A model generated the notes under the pieces. The model was not told the origin of the DNA. It saw only the letters and a program-made list of their open reading frames with translations, and did no database searches. A stretch of DNA of 64,000 bases from Hofstenia miamia (taxonomy: Eukaryota; Xenacoelomorpha; Acoela). The position numbers were made by a program, and so were the translations under genes. Position 1 is the first letter of the stretch. Every line of letters begins with the position of its first letter. The stretch is taken from the NCBI GenBank assembly GCA_004352715.1, contig SCFE01000007.1, positions 3,472,015 through 3,536,014 on the forward strand. Reading direction: 5' to 3'. Below are positions 11,719-23,691 of the stretch, piece by piece.

Positions 11719-12352
11719 TATGCTGGAAAGCTACCCTTAAGCTAATCATCTGTTTTAGATCCAAATTCTTACAGTATTATAATAAACCTTATTATATATA
11801 TGAGGTGCCTATGGGCCCCAGCAATTATTACATGTGTAAAGTGATTACCAGCAAAACAAACCTCCATACCAACTTATCCATTGGACTTGAAACCATTCTG
11901 TTTCTGCCGCCAGCTCTGATTGTTCACATGTACTCAGTAGGATTGTTATGCATTTATTTAAATGTAAGGTTAATTATATGTAGGGATTTTATCAAGCTAA
12001 AGCAGTCAGGTTGCACACTTCTCTTATGTATTCCTATAACAATTGATAGCAAGAGTAATTAATTCACTAAGCAAATTAAGAACGTCACACCACACCAGGG
12101 GTTGGTAAGTTGTGATTTAATCTCCGTCATGTGGAAGCTATCACAGACTAGCCCTTCTCATCTCTTGCTGCATAAAATCACTTCAGGCTTCAGCCCAGCT
12201 AACATCTTAATTTCTAAAGTAGAATTAATTAGTTCAAGCTAATGACAGTTACCAAATATAATTAATTAAATATGATCATGTTAAAATGGAATTGTGCCAC
12301 CAATCCTGAGAATATGCACTGATCAATGGTATTGCCTTGCTTCACTTAATGT
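11719..12352 (+). repeat. Dispersed repeat Z, uninterrupted copy
   Basis: Begins near GCTGGAAAGCTACC and ends near TGGTATTGCCTTG..TTAATGT. The same sequence at 23692-25552 is split by a solo LTR; here the site TCAGTAGGATTGTTATG (11933-11949) is empty. The 85-codon frame at 11805-12062 lies in the repeat and has no family motif. What the repeat originally was (old LTR or DNA element) is unclear. Confidence 0.75.
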
Positions 12353-12659
12353 CAGGAGCCTGGTGCAGATTCTACAGGGTGACCATGAAAATTTACATAA
12401 ACAAGCAAGAATTCGGAAAATTCTTATTACCCTCTGATTCAAGATAAATGTTTCTTCTCAGTATAAAGAAAATTTTTTTCCCACAGGCGCCTTATGCATG
12501 CAAGCAAGAAACCATTCCTGAGTTAAGATAGATTTTTTAACAAGAGAAGAAGATAAACCAGAAACTAATTGATTTAGGAAGATGTACTTCTTATCAATTT
12601 AACACAAACAAAGACAAATTCGTCGGACTCAAATGAAATGCACAACCATGAAAAATAAG

Positions 12660-12720
12660 GGAAAAGAAATCAAATGCCACAACTGTGGTAACAAAGGCCA
12701 CACAAACTGCAAATAGCAAA
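12660..12720 (+). pseudogene. Gag zinc-knuckle remnant
   Basis: The frame reads CHNCGNKGHTNC and then a stop. The spacing Cys-x2-Cys-x4-His is that of a retroelement zinc knuckle, but the last Cys comes two residues early, so it has lost residues. It belongs to the Gypsy copy at 12353-16875. No matrix/capsid homology could be read upstream. Confidence 0.6.
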
Positions 12721-13079
12721 TCAAAATAAAAGAAGAAGGATAATCTTACTACAAAGAAGGAAGATGAAGAAATAACTGAAGATTTAAACTAGCAAGAATG
12801 CACCCTTGAGAAAAATGTGCACACAGTCTAATCACGGCTCTGATAAAATTGAATACAATAACAGTTGTAGTGAATGTAATCATGATAAAGGCAACTATAG
12901 AGACAGATATGGTAATCTCTATATTAACTGATGAATGTGCCATGAAACTCAGATTCACAAGGAATGAACTATATGATATAAACAACAGATTAATAAATGC
13001 CTCTCAGGGGACTACATAGATACAAAAGGCAAATTGAACAACATAAAAATCAGGATAGCCAACACTACATTCAAACAAT

Positions 13080-13200
13080 AATTCACAGTGATAGACACAG
13101 AATGAAACCTGCACCATTAGAAATGATATTAGGCAATGACTTTTTAACAGAAAATTGATGCATCATAAATTACACAAACAAAGCAATAAAAGTCCAAGAG
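13080..13200 (+). pseudogene. Gypsy protease C-terminal remnant
   Basis: The frame contains ILGNDFL followed by a stop and CIINY. The ILGxDFL motif is the conserved C-terminal strand of retroelement aspartic proteases, normally about 60 residues after the catalytic Asp. The DTG-containing N-terminal part cannot be read in one frame. It lies between the zinc knuckle and integrase remnants, as expected for a Gypsy pol. Confidence 0.6.
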
Positions 13201-13519
13201 GAGGCAATAATAACTGGAAAAAAACAAAGAACAGCACACCAATACACTGACTTCTGGACTGACCTACCAGAACAACAGTTCAACATAGAGAAAACTGAAG
13301 GTGAGAAGAAACAATTCCAGTTTTTACTGCAAAATGAATACACAAACAGCTACCTCAAATTAACACAGATAAAAAAGGCAAGGCAATACTACCAATACTG
13401 CTAAAGGAAGACATAACAGAGAATGAGCTCATTGAAAAAAAGATAACTTGAAAAAACAGCAAATAGTTACTTCCAGTGATACAAATGGAAAACAAATAAG
13501 AATGGTCTACTTTACATAG

Positions 13520-14480
13520 AATCCCAATACTGGAATAATTTAGAAGAGACATAGTAAGGAAGATACATGAGAAAGAGCACACAGGAATAGTGCAAATGGA
13601 AATGACATTTAAGACAAAATTCATCACAATATCAATTAGAATGACAGTAGAGGACGTCATTAATAAATGCACCACATGCTTGGTCAACAACAAGTCACTT
13701 CCCCAGACAAACAGCAGAGCTGGAAAAAATTATCACCACAAAGCCAAACCAAATAGTCCACATCAACTTAGAAAAAACTATCACAGGATGGTTGGGGGTA
13801 CCAATACACACTAGTAATGGTAAACAATTTCACCAAGTATGCCAAAATGATCTCCATGAACACTACCACAGCAAAAGCAGTAGCAGACAAGATTATGAAG
13901 AAGTGGATATTAAAATTTGCCCTGATGGAGATAATAGTAACCAATTGCAGTGTACAATTTGAAAGCAAACTGTTTCAAGAAATGATGAAATTACTCAAAG
14001 CAATTATTGAGAGAACAACAGCATACCATCCACAAGTGAATGGAGCAGCTGAACAACTAAATATAACAATGATAAAATTAATAAGGAACAGACTGGGAAG
14101 AAGTAATAGAAATAGTTGAATATTTCTACAACACCTCTGTACATTCAACCACAGGAACAACACCTTACAAAGCCATGTACAGAAGAGAAGCCACCACACC
14201 AGTCTTGATGTAATACCACACATAAATAAACTAAAAGATCAAATGACAAGCATTCATGAAGCCATGTGAAACAACACAAAGCAATCCACAATAAGACAGG
14301 AAAGAAACTTTAACAAGAAAATCTATGGCAAACCACACAAAAAGGAGATCAAGTCTTTGCATACACCTTAATGAGAACACAAGACATAAACCAGGTATGA
14401 AAAATAAAATCACAAGTTCATTGCCATACACAATTTCACAAGTACTACCAAACAACAATTATAAATTAAATGACAAAAGA
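13520..14480 (+). pseudogene. Ty3/Gypsy integrase remnant
   Basis: The N-terminal HHCC zinc site is visible as His-x3-His at about 13570 and Cys-x2-Cys at about 13670. The catalytic core is in the frame 13817-14119: NNFTKYA, then TNCSVQF at the second catalytic position (Asp replaced by Asn), then AYHPQVNGAAEQLN, where the Glu is kept. A YNTSVHSTTGTTPY-like stretch follows, then the C-terminal PYTI..VLPNNNYKL (GPY/F-type) module near 14420-14470. At least four stops interrupt it. Several replaced residues are explained by G-to-A changes. Confidence 0.8.
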
Positions 14481-14579
14481 ACTCTATACTTCCAAAACCT
14501 AAAAAGGGCAACAACAGACATTGAACACATTTCATCAAAACAAACCACTGAATTTCAAATCATAAAAAATAATTAGGAG

Positions 14580-16875
14580 GTACTAACAATATCTGTGGTC
14601 AACTAAAGAACCCTGATATTGAGGAAATAAGCAATTAATCAGCAATGAACAACCTTTGATTAGCTCACTCCCTACCATGATTCCCTTCTCACATCAAGAT
14701 CCAAAGACTGAGAGAGCAGGATGACAAAAGTGGGAAATGAAAAAATACACTCATACTTCATGGCAAACAGGAGCATAAGATACAGCTCATATGACAATCT
14801 ATCACCAGAAACAAAAGGTTTATCAACAAACACTTGTTAGCCAAAGAAAACAAAAATGGCAGTACAGCAATACCCAAAATGATAGACAAAACAAGCAGAC
14901 CAATGTGCAACATGATCATCTCATACCAAAACAGAATGAACAAGAAACTAAACTGATCATACTTCCACAGTACAGTGCACATAACCTTTGATGACCAATT
15001 CACAATAATGGAGGCCCTGAAAATTAATAGAGGTATGCAAACAAGTCAACCTTTACAGAGGCAACCTCCTAATAAAAAATAAAATGAACTCAATTACTGA
15101 AATCTACAGAAAACAGTAGAGGATATGCTAAAAATGGTGAAAATAAAGAGGATAAAACTGCTGATTATAGCAAGAGACAATGCCTTTGAGAAGATTCCTG
15201 AATTCCTATACAACCTAGAAGACACACTTTAAAATGTATTTGTAATAATGAATGCTGATAATAAAGATCTGTCAGAGATGATAAAGACAGACCTACAACT
15301 TAACTGGACGGCACTAGCAAAACACATAATGGTAGAGCCAAAAATAGCAATCAACATATTGTATGAATTAAATGCCAGAACACCTCAAACAGATTGCTAA
15401 CACATGGAATAACATAAAGGGTGACAAACTGATAGAAGATAAGTGGCCAATAATAGACATAAAATCAACTATAAAGACATACCACAAATCAGTAGAAATG
15501 TTATTCCAAGAAACCAGAAGAGCACATGAAATGAATTCAAAAAAGGATTTCCAGAACATGGTCTTCAAAGAAAAGAATACACCAGAAATCAGAGCACACA
15601 CAACAGCATGGATATTAACAATAACTCTAATGCAAAATCAAAGAGCTGTACTACCTCTAATGAAGAAATATGAAATCACAATTGAACTGATAACAGCAAA
15701 TTTAAAAACTGGCTACTACAAATGGTAAACATCCCAATGATGTCACCAACCAAAAAAGCATTTCAGACATTCTAAAAAAACTTCACCTACCTGATGAAAA
15801 GGGAACAGCCAATGGGGAGACCAAGTATAATATTTCTCTCAAACCACAGAGGAATCTGTCACAGTGAAACAGACATTCTAACAACACAACCAAGAAATAC
15901 ATTTGGGAGCAACCTCTAACAGTAAGTTCAAAGCAACCAAACAGAAACTCTGGATGACAATATGAAACCTGATAAGAAGGGAGGAAACCAAAACTAAAGA
16001 TCAAGAAAACCAAAGCAAATGAAACCATTAAATAGGAAACACAGAAATACATGGCTGATTACCCAAAGTGTGCTTTACAAACAAAAATGATGAAAACATT
16101 GTTTTGACAATCAGAGAGGGGAAAAGATGCCCCATAGAAGTAATCAAGATAATCAGCAAGTCACAAGAAGAGATGCTCAGAGAAAGTGAGCTGCTACAAT
16201 TAAACCAACATCACCCTAACACCCAACCAGAAATAGACAATATCAACTTGGAGAAATGGGGGAGCTGAAGCACCAGTGAAGTGTCATGGATAGATACTAA
16301 CAATGAGCACTTACTGATAGAAATAATGATAAAGCAAGAACACAAAGACAACATAGTAAAGAGAATCTATGGAGAAGTCTAAGAGAAGGAAACTAAAATT
16401 ATGATAAAATTACTATGTGCAGCAGCATTCACTAGAATGGAAAAAAGACAAATGTTACAACCAAGCAACCAGATACCAGTTGACATAGAGTGCATAACAT
16501 CCAAAATAAAAATCCCACCAGAAGCAACACAAAAACTTATGAAACACAGTCTCACTACAGTCTTTCTGGGAAAGCATAAAGAAAACAAAAAAATTACTCA
16601 GAAACATTCAGACTGGCAATGACAGCTGACAAGGAGGGAATATATGCAAATATAGAGAAATAAACACTCACAACAATGCTACAGTGCACTCCAACTCAAA
16701 CAATATTCATACCAATGCTACTGCCAATTTGGAGATTCAAAGACAAAAAAGTAGTCAAAGCACCTTGGTGAAGGAAAAATGTATGTTAACAAGAAGGAAA
16801 AAGCTCTTGAAAAATTAAACAATGAAAGATACAAGAAATCTAAAGAAATACTTATAAAAAAGAATAAAAAAATAG
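14580..16875 (+). pseudogene. Remnant of a third coding region downstream of Gypsy integrase
   Basis: Plus-strand frames of 60-118 codons (14791-14991, 15372-15728, 16068-16268, 16401-16622) follow each other between integrase and the 3' LTR. They have the same A-rich, lysine-rich composition and are broken by stops. I see no transmembrane or cleavage motif that would make it an envelope gene, so the function is unknown. The position fits the extra ORF that some Gypsy elements carry. Confidence 0.45.
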
Positions 16876-18038
16876 TGTAACATCCTCTACCAGGCATTAT
16901 TACTGTTTATCTCTTGCTACTGCATAATACTAGTTGTATTTCTGCAGGTAGGGATTTACCTATTGCATACTGCTTGGCTGTTATTTCTGTTAATGTATTG
17001 TAAACTAGGTTTAGCCATTCACTATTTAGGTGATGAAGCCATGCAGTAATTTATCCAATGATTGACAATGGGCATCTCCTAGTGGGCATCTGCCTGAGGC
17101 TGATCTCCACATCCAGTTTCACCACTTCCTTGATGATCCATTTCATTGAGTGCCACACCTCAGCTCATTGATACAGTTTATGTGTACCTTATCCTAGCTC
17201 AGTGTATACTCAAGACATGACACAATTTGACTTAAACTCTATTTTTTAAAAGTGTTCTATCTCTTCACAACCTGACTTGTCACTAGCTGCTCATTTGATA
17301 CTACATGTAGCCATTACTGAAATATACTGGCATTTCTAAATATATTAGTTTTGAGCAGCTTCCTAACATCCATTTATAATTTAATACATGTACAGACACT
17401 TTATCAGTCATTTGTTGGTCATTAATTTGGATCTAATATAATATTAATATATTCCCTAGGTTTAGGTCATCCAACCATTTGTTCACATTTAATTATTTTA
17501 GTACATGTAGTAAGTGATCACTAGTTGACTAATTGAGAGAAAAACCCCTATACCTAACCTATGTGCACTTTCATAGTCTGGCACAGGGACCTTTGAATCA
17601 TTCTCTGTGATGGATCCAGACCACTACTAAACACCACTCATTTAGCTCAACATCATATTAAATATTCAAACCGTTATAGTAGAACAAAATAAGAATTCCA
17701 AATAAAATTCTTTATCAATTGCTTACAATGTTTAGTTCCTATTTATAGTAAATCTAGAAAAGTACCTGTTGATTCAAATTTAAACTTTTCATCTGCCAAG
17801 ATGGCGGCTAAAAATAATGGAAGCAATTTCACCCCCTCGTTTTGCCAAAAGTATTTTTATTGACTGATACTAATCTCTCTTTTTTGACACATGTTATTTC
17901 TTGGTTGCATAATACAAATAAATCTAAATTAATCTAATTGATCTAAATACAATATTTCTAATCATTGTTTCTTTGATCTTATTCTCACTCTGCTCAACAT
18001 TTGCAGCTTATTTTTGAATTGTTTTAGATGATGCTACA
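16876..18038 (+). mobile_element. Gypsy LTR (family reference copy)
   Basis: 1163 bp from TGTAACATCCTCTACCAGGC to GATGATGCTACA, with TG...CA ends. It directly follows the decayed internal region and an A-rich polypurine-like tract (AAGAATAAAAAAATAG). It is followed not by flanking DNA but by the same leader sequence found after the LTR end at 22432, so it also looks like the 5' LTR of a second element running into the gap. Related copies: 19634-20760, 22221-22432, 23919-25129, 31030-31425 (-), 32565-33714 (-). Confidence 0.85.
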
Positions 18039-18128
18039 ATAGGGTATCCATAGAGGGAGCAGTCACAGCATTCAGTCTATACATGAAGGAGATCCTATTG
18101 ATAGTTGAATATGAAAAGTCAAAGACAA
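18039..18128 (+). mobile_element. Gypsy leader downstream of LTR, cut by gap
   Basis: About 90 bp matching 22433-22520, including TCCATAGA.GGAG, ATGAA.GAGATCCTAT and GAATATGAAAAGTCAAAGAC. This is the 5' untranslated or early gag part of the element. No primer-binding site starting TGG could be read right after the LTR. Confidence 0.75.
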
Positions 18129-19128
18129 NNNNNNNNNNNNNNNNNNNNNNNNNNNNNNNNNNNNNNNNNNNNNNNNNNNNNNNNNNNNNNNNNNNNNNNN
18201 NNNNNNNNNNNNNNNNNNNNNNNNNNNNNNNNNNNNNNNNNNNNNNNNNNNNNNNNNNNNNNNNNNNNNNNNNNNNNNNNNNNNNNNNNNNNNNNNNNNN
18301 NNNNNNNNNNNNNNNNNNNNNNNNNNNNNNNNNNNNNNNNNNNNNNNNNNNNNNNNNNNNNNNNNNNNNNNNNNNNNNNNNNNNNNNNNNNNNNNNNNNN
18401 NNNNNNNNNNNNNNNNNNNNNNNNNNNNNNNNNNNNNNNNNNNNNNNNNNNNNNNNNNNNNNNNNNNNNNNNNNNNNNNNNNNNNNNNNNNNNNNNNNNN
18501 NNNNNNNNNNNNNNNNNNNNNNNNNNNNNNNNNNNNNNNNNNNNNNNNNNNNNNNNNNNNNNNNNNNNNNNNNNNNNNNNNNNNNNNNNNNNNNNNNNNN
18601 NNNNNNNNNNNNNNNNNNNNNNNNNNNNNNNNNNNNNNNNNNNNNNNNNNNNNNNNNNNNNNNNNNNNNNNNNNNNNNNNNNNNNNNNNNNNNNNNNNNN
18701 NNNNNNNNNNNNNNNNNNNNNNNNNNNNNNNNNNNNNNNNNNNNNNNNNNNNNNNNNNNNNNNNNNNNNNNNNNNNNNNNNNNNNNNNNNNNNNNNNNNN
18801 NNNNNNNNNNNNNNNNNNNNNNNNNNNNNNNNNNNNNNNNNNNNNNNNNNNNNNNNNNNNNNNNNNNNNNNNNNNNNNNNNNNNNNNNNNNNNNNNNNNN
18901 NNNNNNNNNNNNNNNNNNNNNNNNNNNNNNNNNNNNNNNNNNNNNNNNNNNNNNNNNNNNNNNNNNNNNNNNNNNNNNNNNNNNNNNNNNNNNNNNNNNN
19001 NNNNNNNNNNNNNNNNNNNNNNNNNNNNNNNNNNNNNNNNNNNNNNNNNNNNNNNNNNNNNNNNNNNNNNNNNNNNNNNNNNNNNNNNNNNNNNNNNNNN
19101 NNNNNNNNNNNNNNNNNNNNNNNNNNNN
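18129..19128. other. Assembly gap (1000 N)
   Basis: Exactly 1000 N, probably an arbitrary size. The left edge is Gypsy leader; the right edge is the inverted-duplication arm. Long frames drawn across it are not real. Confidence 0.99.
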
Positions 19129-20029
19129 TATCTGTTCTATGGCATTTATCTTTCATGATATTGCAAATATTCTTTACTGTAATACAATGTTCAACTGTAA
19201 TTTGGAAGGTATTCTCAACTTAATTCCTTCCCCATCCATTCTTAGTAGATTATTAGGCAACTGATTTTTTGAAGTTTTGCAAAAATGTCCCAAACTCAAT
19301 TGAGAAAAAATTTTTTGAATTAATTTGCTAAGTAATATAAATGACAATAGTGTTGTTGAATTTATAAATATTTTAAAATTGGGTTCACTTATTAAGAATT
19401 GAAAAAAAGTTTTTTATGATTCAACTAGAACAGCATTTTTAGCTTTGTTAAGCTGTAATATTCTTATCTAACTTATAATTTACATGAGAATAGTGTATGG
19501 GCTTTTCTTCTCTATATTTTACTTAGCTTAGTGTTGCCTAAATTGCTACAAAGCTGGAATCTAAGCTAGTTTATCAGTTGCCATAGAAGCATTCAGCAAT
19601 TTTGTTGTTTTTATGTCCTTTTATTTTGTCAAGTGTAACATCCTCTACCAGGCATTATCACTGTCTATCTACTTTTACTGTATAACATTAGTCGTGTTAT
19701 TTCGGGTAAGGATTTACTTGTTGCATACTGCTTGGATTGTTGCTTCTGTTAGCTTATGTAACCTAGAATTATCCATTTACTATTTAGGTGATGAAGCCAT
19801 GCAGGAAGTACAATGATCTCCTAATGGGCATCTGCCCGAAGTGAATCTCCACATCCAGCTCCACTATTCCATCCGATGGTTGAGTGCCACTTCTTAGCTC
19901 AATCAATACAATTTATGTGTACCCTACTTTAGCACAGTGCATACTCAAGGCACGGCACAACTCGACTTAAACTCTATTTTGTGAAAGTGTAATATCTATT
20001 TGCAACCTGACTTGTTACTAGTTGTTCGT
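19129..20029 (+). repeat. Inverted duplication, left arm
   Basis: This 901-bp stretch matches the reverse complement of 31030-31930 at about 98% or better by eye. Coordinates map as x + y = 51059. It includes unique-looking sequence plus the first ~396 bp of an LTR. The arm begins exactly at the gap edge, so the true length is unknown. Confidence 0.85.
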
Positions 20030-20760
20030 TAATTATTACATGTAGCCATTACCGAAAATATATTGGCTTTAAATATATTTAGTTCGAACAACTTCCTAAC
20101 CTACATTTATAGTTTACTACATGTACGGTCACTTTATCAGTCGATTATAGGTCATTAATTTGGATCTAAAATAATATTAATATAATTCCTAGGTTTCGTT
20201 CATCTAACCATTTGGTGGCAATTAATTATTTTGATACATGTAGCAGCAAAATGCTAGTTGGCTAATCGAGAGAAAACCCCTATACCTAACCTATGTGCAC
20301 TTTCATGATCTAGCACAGAGACCCTAGAATCGTTCCCTGTGATGTATCCAGACCACTACTAAACACCGCTCGATTAGCTTGACATCGTATTAAATAATCA
20401 AACCGTTAATATGAAACAAAATAAGAATTCCAAGTAAAATTCTTTATCAAACTCTTACAATGGTTTTCAATCTATTTATAGTAATTCCAAAAGAAGTACC
20501 TGTTGATTCAAATTTAAACTTCTGCCAAGATGTCGGCTGAAAATTAATGAAAGCGTCATTTAGTCAAAAAGTATTTTTATCGACAGATACAAATATCTCT
20601 TTTCTGACACATATTGTTTCTTAGTCGCATAATACAAATAAATCTTAAATAATTCTAATTGATTTGATTACAATATTTTTTTAATCATTTTTCTTCGACT
20701 TTAATCCCCTCTGCTCGACGTTTTGCAGCTTATTTGAGATTTTATGTGGATGATGCTACA
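19634..20760 (+). mobile_element. Solo Gypsy LTR, 4-bp target duplication CAAG
   Basis: 1127 bp from TGTAACATCC to GATGATGCTACA. CAAG lies directly before (19630-19633) and after (20761-20764). Same family as 16876-18038. No internal sequence is attached, so it is a solo LTR left by LTR-LTR recombination. Confidence 0.9.
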
Positions 20761-20764
20761 CAAG

Positions 20765-21198
20765 TTCCTCTTTTTGATTCCAACCCCATAAAAATCAGTT
20801 TGCCTTAAGGTATTTTCAGTAATATTTCATATCATATGTTTGTAATTTGTAACTCCTATAATTATTTGAAGATCTGTTTTATGTCTGAGTGACTCCATTT
20901 CCTCTTCATGATTCTTAAATTTTAATGTTTCCTGCTTGTATATTTTCGCAAAAAATGTAAATTTACTTAATGTAATACAACATTTATTTTGCATTAATTT
21001 GTAATCCAGAACTACATTGTTAATTAAGAATTCTCTTTGGTTTCTTGCAGTGTTATCCTGCATTTTTTGTTGCTATCTAGATATAATTAATGGTAGATGG
21101 GATGCCTTTTTAAAGTTGATCATTTCAATTGAGAAACACTTTCATGAAATATTACATGAAATTTACTTGTTCATTACAGAGAATAGTATGCAGAGCTG
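20765..21198. other. Stretch with no recognisable gene
   Basis: AT-rich sequence between a solo LTR and a (TA)n run bordering a gap. No family motif seen. Confidence 0.5.
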
Positions 21199-21220
21199 TA
21201 TATATATATATATATATATA

Positions 21221-22220
21221 NNNNNNNNNNNNNNNNNNNNNNNNNNNNNNNNNNNNNNNNNNNNNNNNNNNNNNNNNNNNNNNNNNNNNNNNNNNNNNNN
21301 NNNNNNNNNNNNNNNNNNNNNNNNNNNNNNNNNNNNNNNNNNNNNNNNNNNNNNNNNNNNNNNNNNNNNNNNNNNNNNNNNNNNNNNNNNNNNNNNNNNN
21401 NNNNNNNNNNNNNNNNNNNNNNNNNNNNNNNNNNNNNNNNNNNNNNNNNNNNNNNNNNNNNNNNNNNNNNNNNNNNNNNNNNNNNNNNNNNNNNNNNNNN
21501 NNNNNNNNNNNNNNNNNNNNNNNNNNNNNNNNNNNNNNNNNNNNNNNNNNNNNNNNNNNNNNNNNNNNNNNNNNNNNNNNNNNNNNNNNNNNNNNNNNNN
21601 NNNNNNNNNNNNNNNNNNNNNNNNNNNNNNNNNNNNNNNNNNNNNNNNNNNNNNNNNNNNNNNNNNNNNNNNNNNNNNNNNNNNNNNNNNNNNNNNNNNN
21701 NNNNNNNNNNNNNNNNNNNNNNNNNNNNNNNNNNNNNNNNNNNNNNNNNNNNNNNNNNNNNNNNNNNNNNNNNNNNNNNNNNNNNNNNNNNNNNNNNNNN
21801 NNNNNNNNNNNNNNNNNNNNNNNNNNNNNNNNNNNNNNNNNNNNNNNNNNNNNNNNNNNNNNNNNNNNNNNNNNNNNNNNNNNNNNNNNNNNNNNNNNNN
21901 NNNNNNNNNNNNNNNNNNNNNNNNNNNNNNNNNNNNNNNNNNNNNNNNNNNNNNNNNNNNNNNNNNNNNNNNNNNNNNNNNNNNNNNNNNNNNNNNNNNN
22001 NNNNNNNNNNNNNNNNNNNNNNNNNNNNNNNNNNNNNNNNNNNNNNNNNNNNNNNNNNNNNNNNNNNNNNNNNNNNNNNNNNNNNNNNNNNNNNNNNNNN
22101 NNNNNNNNNNNNNNNNNNNNNNNNNNNNNNNNNNNNNNNNNNNNNNNNNNNNNNNNNNNNNNNNNNNNNNNNNNNNNNNNNNNNNNNNNNNNNNNNNNNN
22201 NNNNNNNNNNNNNNNNNNNN
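21221..22220. other. Assembly gap (1000 N)
   Basis: Exactly 1000 N. It starts in a (TA)n run (21199-21220) and ends inside a Gypsy LTR. Confidence 0.99.
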
Positions 22221-22432
22221 GCTAAAAATAATGGAAGCAATTTCGCCCCCTCGTTTTGCCAAAAGTATTTTTATCGACTGATACTAATCTCTCTTTTTTG
22301 ACACATGTTATTTCTTGGTTGCATAATACAAATAAATCTAATAAAATAGTTCTAATCAATGTTTCTTTGATCTTATTCTCACTCTGCTCAACATTTGCAG
22401 CTTATTTTTGAATTGTTTTAGATGATGCTACA
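22221..22432 (+). mobile_element. 3' part of a Gypsy LTR
   Basis: Matches the last ~212 bp of the LTR at 16876-18038, up to GATGATGCTACA. The rest lies in the gap. It is a 5' LTR, since Gypsy leader follows. Confidence 0.85.
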
Positions 22433-23100
22433 CTAGGTTCTCCATAGAAGGAGTATTCATAGCATGCTGGCTCTACATGAACGAGATCCTATGGATAGTT
22501 GAATATGAAAAGTCAAAGACAAAATAGAAAAGGGACCCACAAAAACCATAATACTATTATGGTCATCTGGGGAAACAAAACTACAAATACTTTGATGTCA
22601 TGCAATGACTAGAGATAATCACTATGATAAGGTTGGGAAAAAACAAACCAGAGGAGGTAACAAAACAAGACCTAAGAGACAATATAAACACATTCTACAA
22701 TAAAGCATTGATCTCTAAATCATTATGCTCTACATACAAATTATTCTATCCTAACACAATGTTCACAAAGATCTAGCACACACTAGCAGAATAGATGATA
22801 TGATGACACCAATGGTACAAATATAAGGCTGCAACTATATGAAAAAGACTATGACAAATTCAACAAAAAACTCAATGAATTGTGCAGCATATGCACAATA
22901 CCAAACTCTCTATAAGATCCACAATTCATCTACCACAAAAAGATAGTGATCACTGAAGAAGAAGTCATAATGAAACTCATGAAACAAGAGGAATACCAAA
23001 ACACACACTGGGAGATGCCTGAAGAAGGAGATCTAATCAAGAAAGCAGACAAACTGGTACATGGGAAACAAACAGTCATCCTTAATTAGCTATGCTGGTG
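22433..23100 (+). pseudogene. Gypsy leader and decayed gag-like region
   Basis: Starts with the leader shared with 18039-18128, then A-rich sequence with short open runs in changing frames (for example LGKNKPEEVTKQDLRDNIN and TEEEVIMKLMKQEEYQ). The position right after a 5' LTR suggests gag, but there is no motif to prove it. It ends near 23100, shortly before repeat X, so the element is truncated. Confidence 0.5.
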
Positions 23101-23154
23101 AGGGATGTGGCATAATTGGTAGGAAAAGTCAAAAGAAAGAGCAATAACCAACTG

Positions 23155-23360
23155 TGATTTATTTATTGATTCTCTTTTTTGTAAATTAACCAATTATCCC
23201 TTTTTGGTTATTAGTAAAAACAATTTGTACAGTTATGAACCATAAATTGGCATGTTGATTTGCTAAAAAGATCACATTAGCTAATTAATAGTGCAAAATA
23301 GTTACATTGCATAGTTAGCAGAGGAGGGAAATGTAAACATAGAAAGACAGGTATTTACTA
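23155..23360 (-). repeat. Dispersed repeat X, copy 2
   Basis: Reverse complement of 8187-8412 with moderate divergence. Both copies keep AAAAAGGGATAATTGGTTAA and TAGTAAATACCTGTCT. Confidence 0.75.
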
Positions 23361-23691
23361 TATGTTTAATTGTTTGTGAACATTTAATATAAATATCATA
23401 TAACCAATTCAGATGATGATGAATTAATTTTTACCAGATTTATCTTGTATCTTATCTTTAGGTTTGATTATTAATGCAAATGGAAGCTAAATTGTTTGAG
23501 CCCATGAGTAGTGCTCAAATGGTCCCCAATTTCAATTAAGGTATCTTCAACAATTTCTAATTTGCTATATTGTTTCTTGGTTGCATTTTACAAACATAAT
23601 GATGATAATTAAATTAGGTGTAATGTTAGGGATTTTTTATTGTTTAGCTTTCCTACTGATTCACTCTTATGAATAATAAACCATCTGTGAT
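23361..23691. other. Stretch with no recognisable gene
   Basis: AT-rich linker between repeats X and Z. Contains GTTTCTTGGTTGCAT, a short match to the Gypsy LTR interior that may be chance or an old LTR relic. Confidence 0.4.

Larger units (their letters stand above)
12353..16875 (+). mobile_element. Decayed Ty3/Gypsy internal region without reverse transcriptase
   Basis: In order, the plus strand holds a nucleocapsid-type zinc knuckle (about 12680), an aspartic protease C-terminal motif (about 13125), an integrase (13520-14480) and about 2.3 kb of a third coding remnant, followed directly by an LTR at 16876. Only about 350 bp separate protease from integrase, so reverse transcriptase and RNase H have been deleted. 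The coding strand is A-rich with many stops and frameshifts. Its 5' LTR is not present: upstream is repeat Z. This is a dead copy of an animal LTR retrotransposon. Confidence 0.8.

Noticed and set aside
13355-14458. Minus-strand hydrophobic ORFs (13355-13693, 13768-13968, 13975-14223, 14231-14458)
   Set aside because: Antisense shadows of the A-rich Gypsy integrase; A-rich codons read in reverse give F/L/S-rich frames.
15372-15728. Envelope gene for the Gypsy element
   Set aside because: The position fits, but there is no signal peptide, cleavage site or membrane segment, so only 'third coding remnant' is supported.
18083-19264. ORFs of 345-393 codons at 18.1-19.3 and 21.0-22.3 kb
   Set aside because: They are open only because they cross 1000-N gaps.
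19613-19816. Identical 67-aa ORF at 19613-19816 (+) and 31243-31446 (-)
   Set aside because: Not a conserved gene: both lie in the inverted duplication and cover the LTR border.
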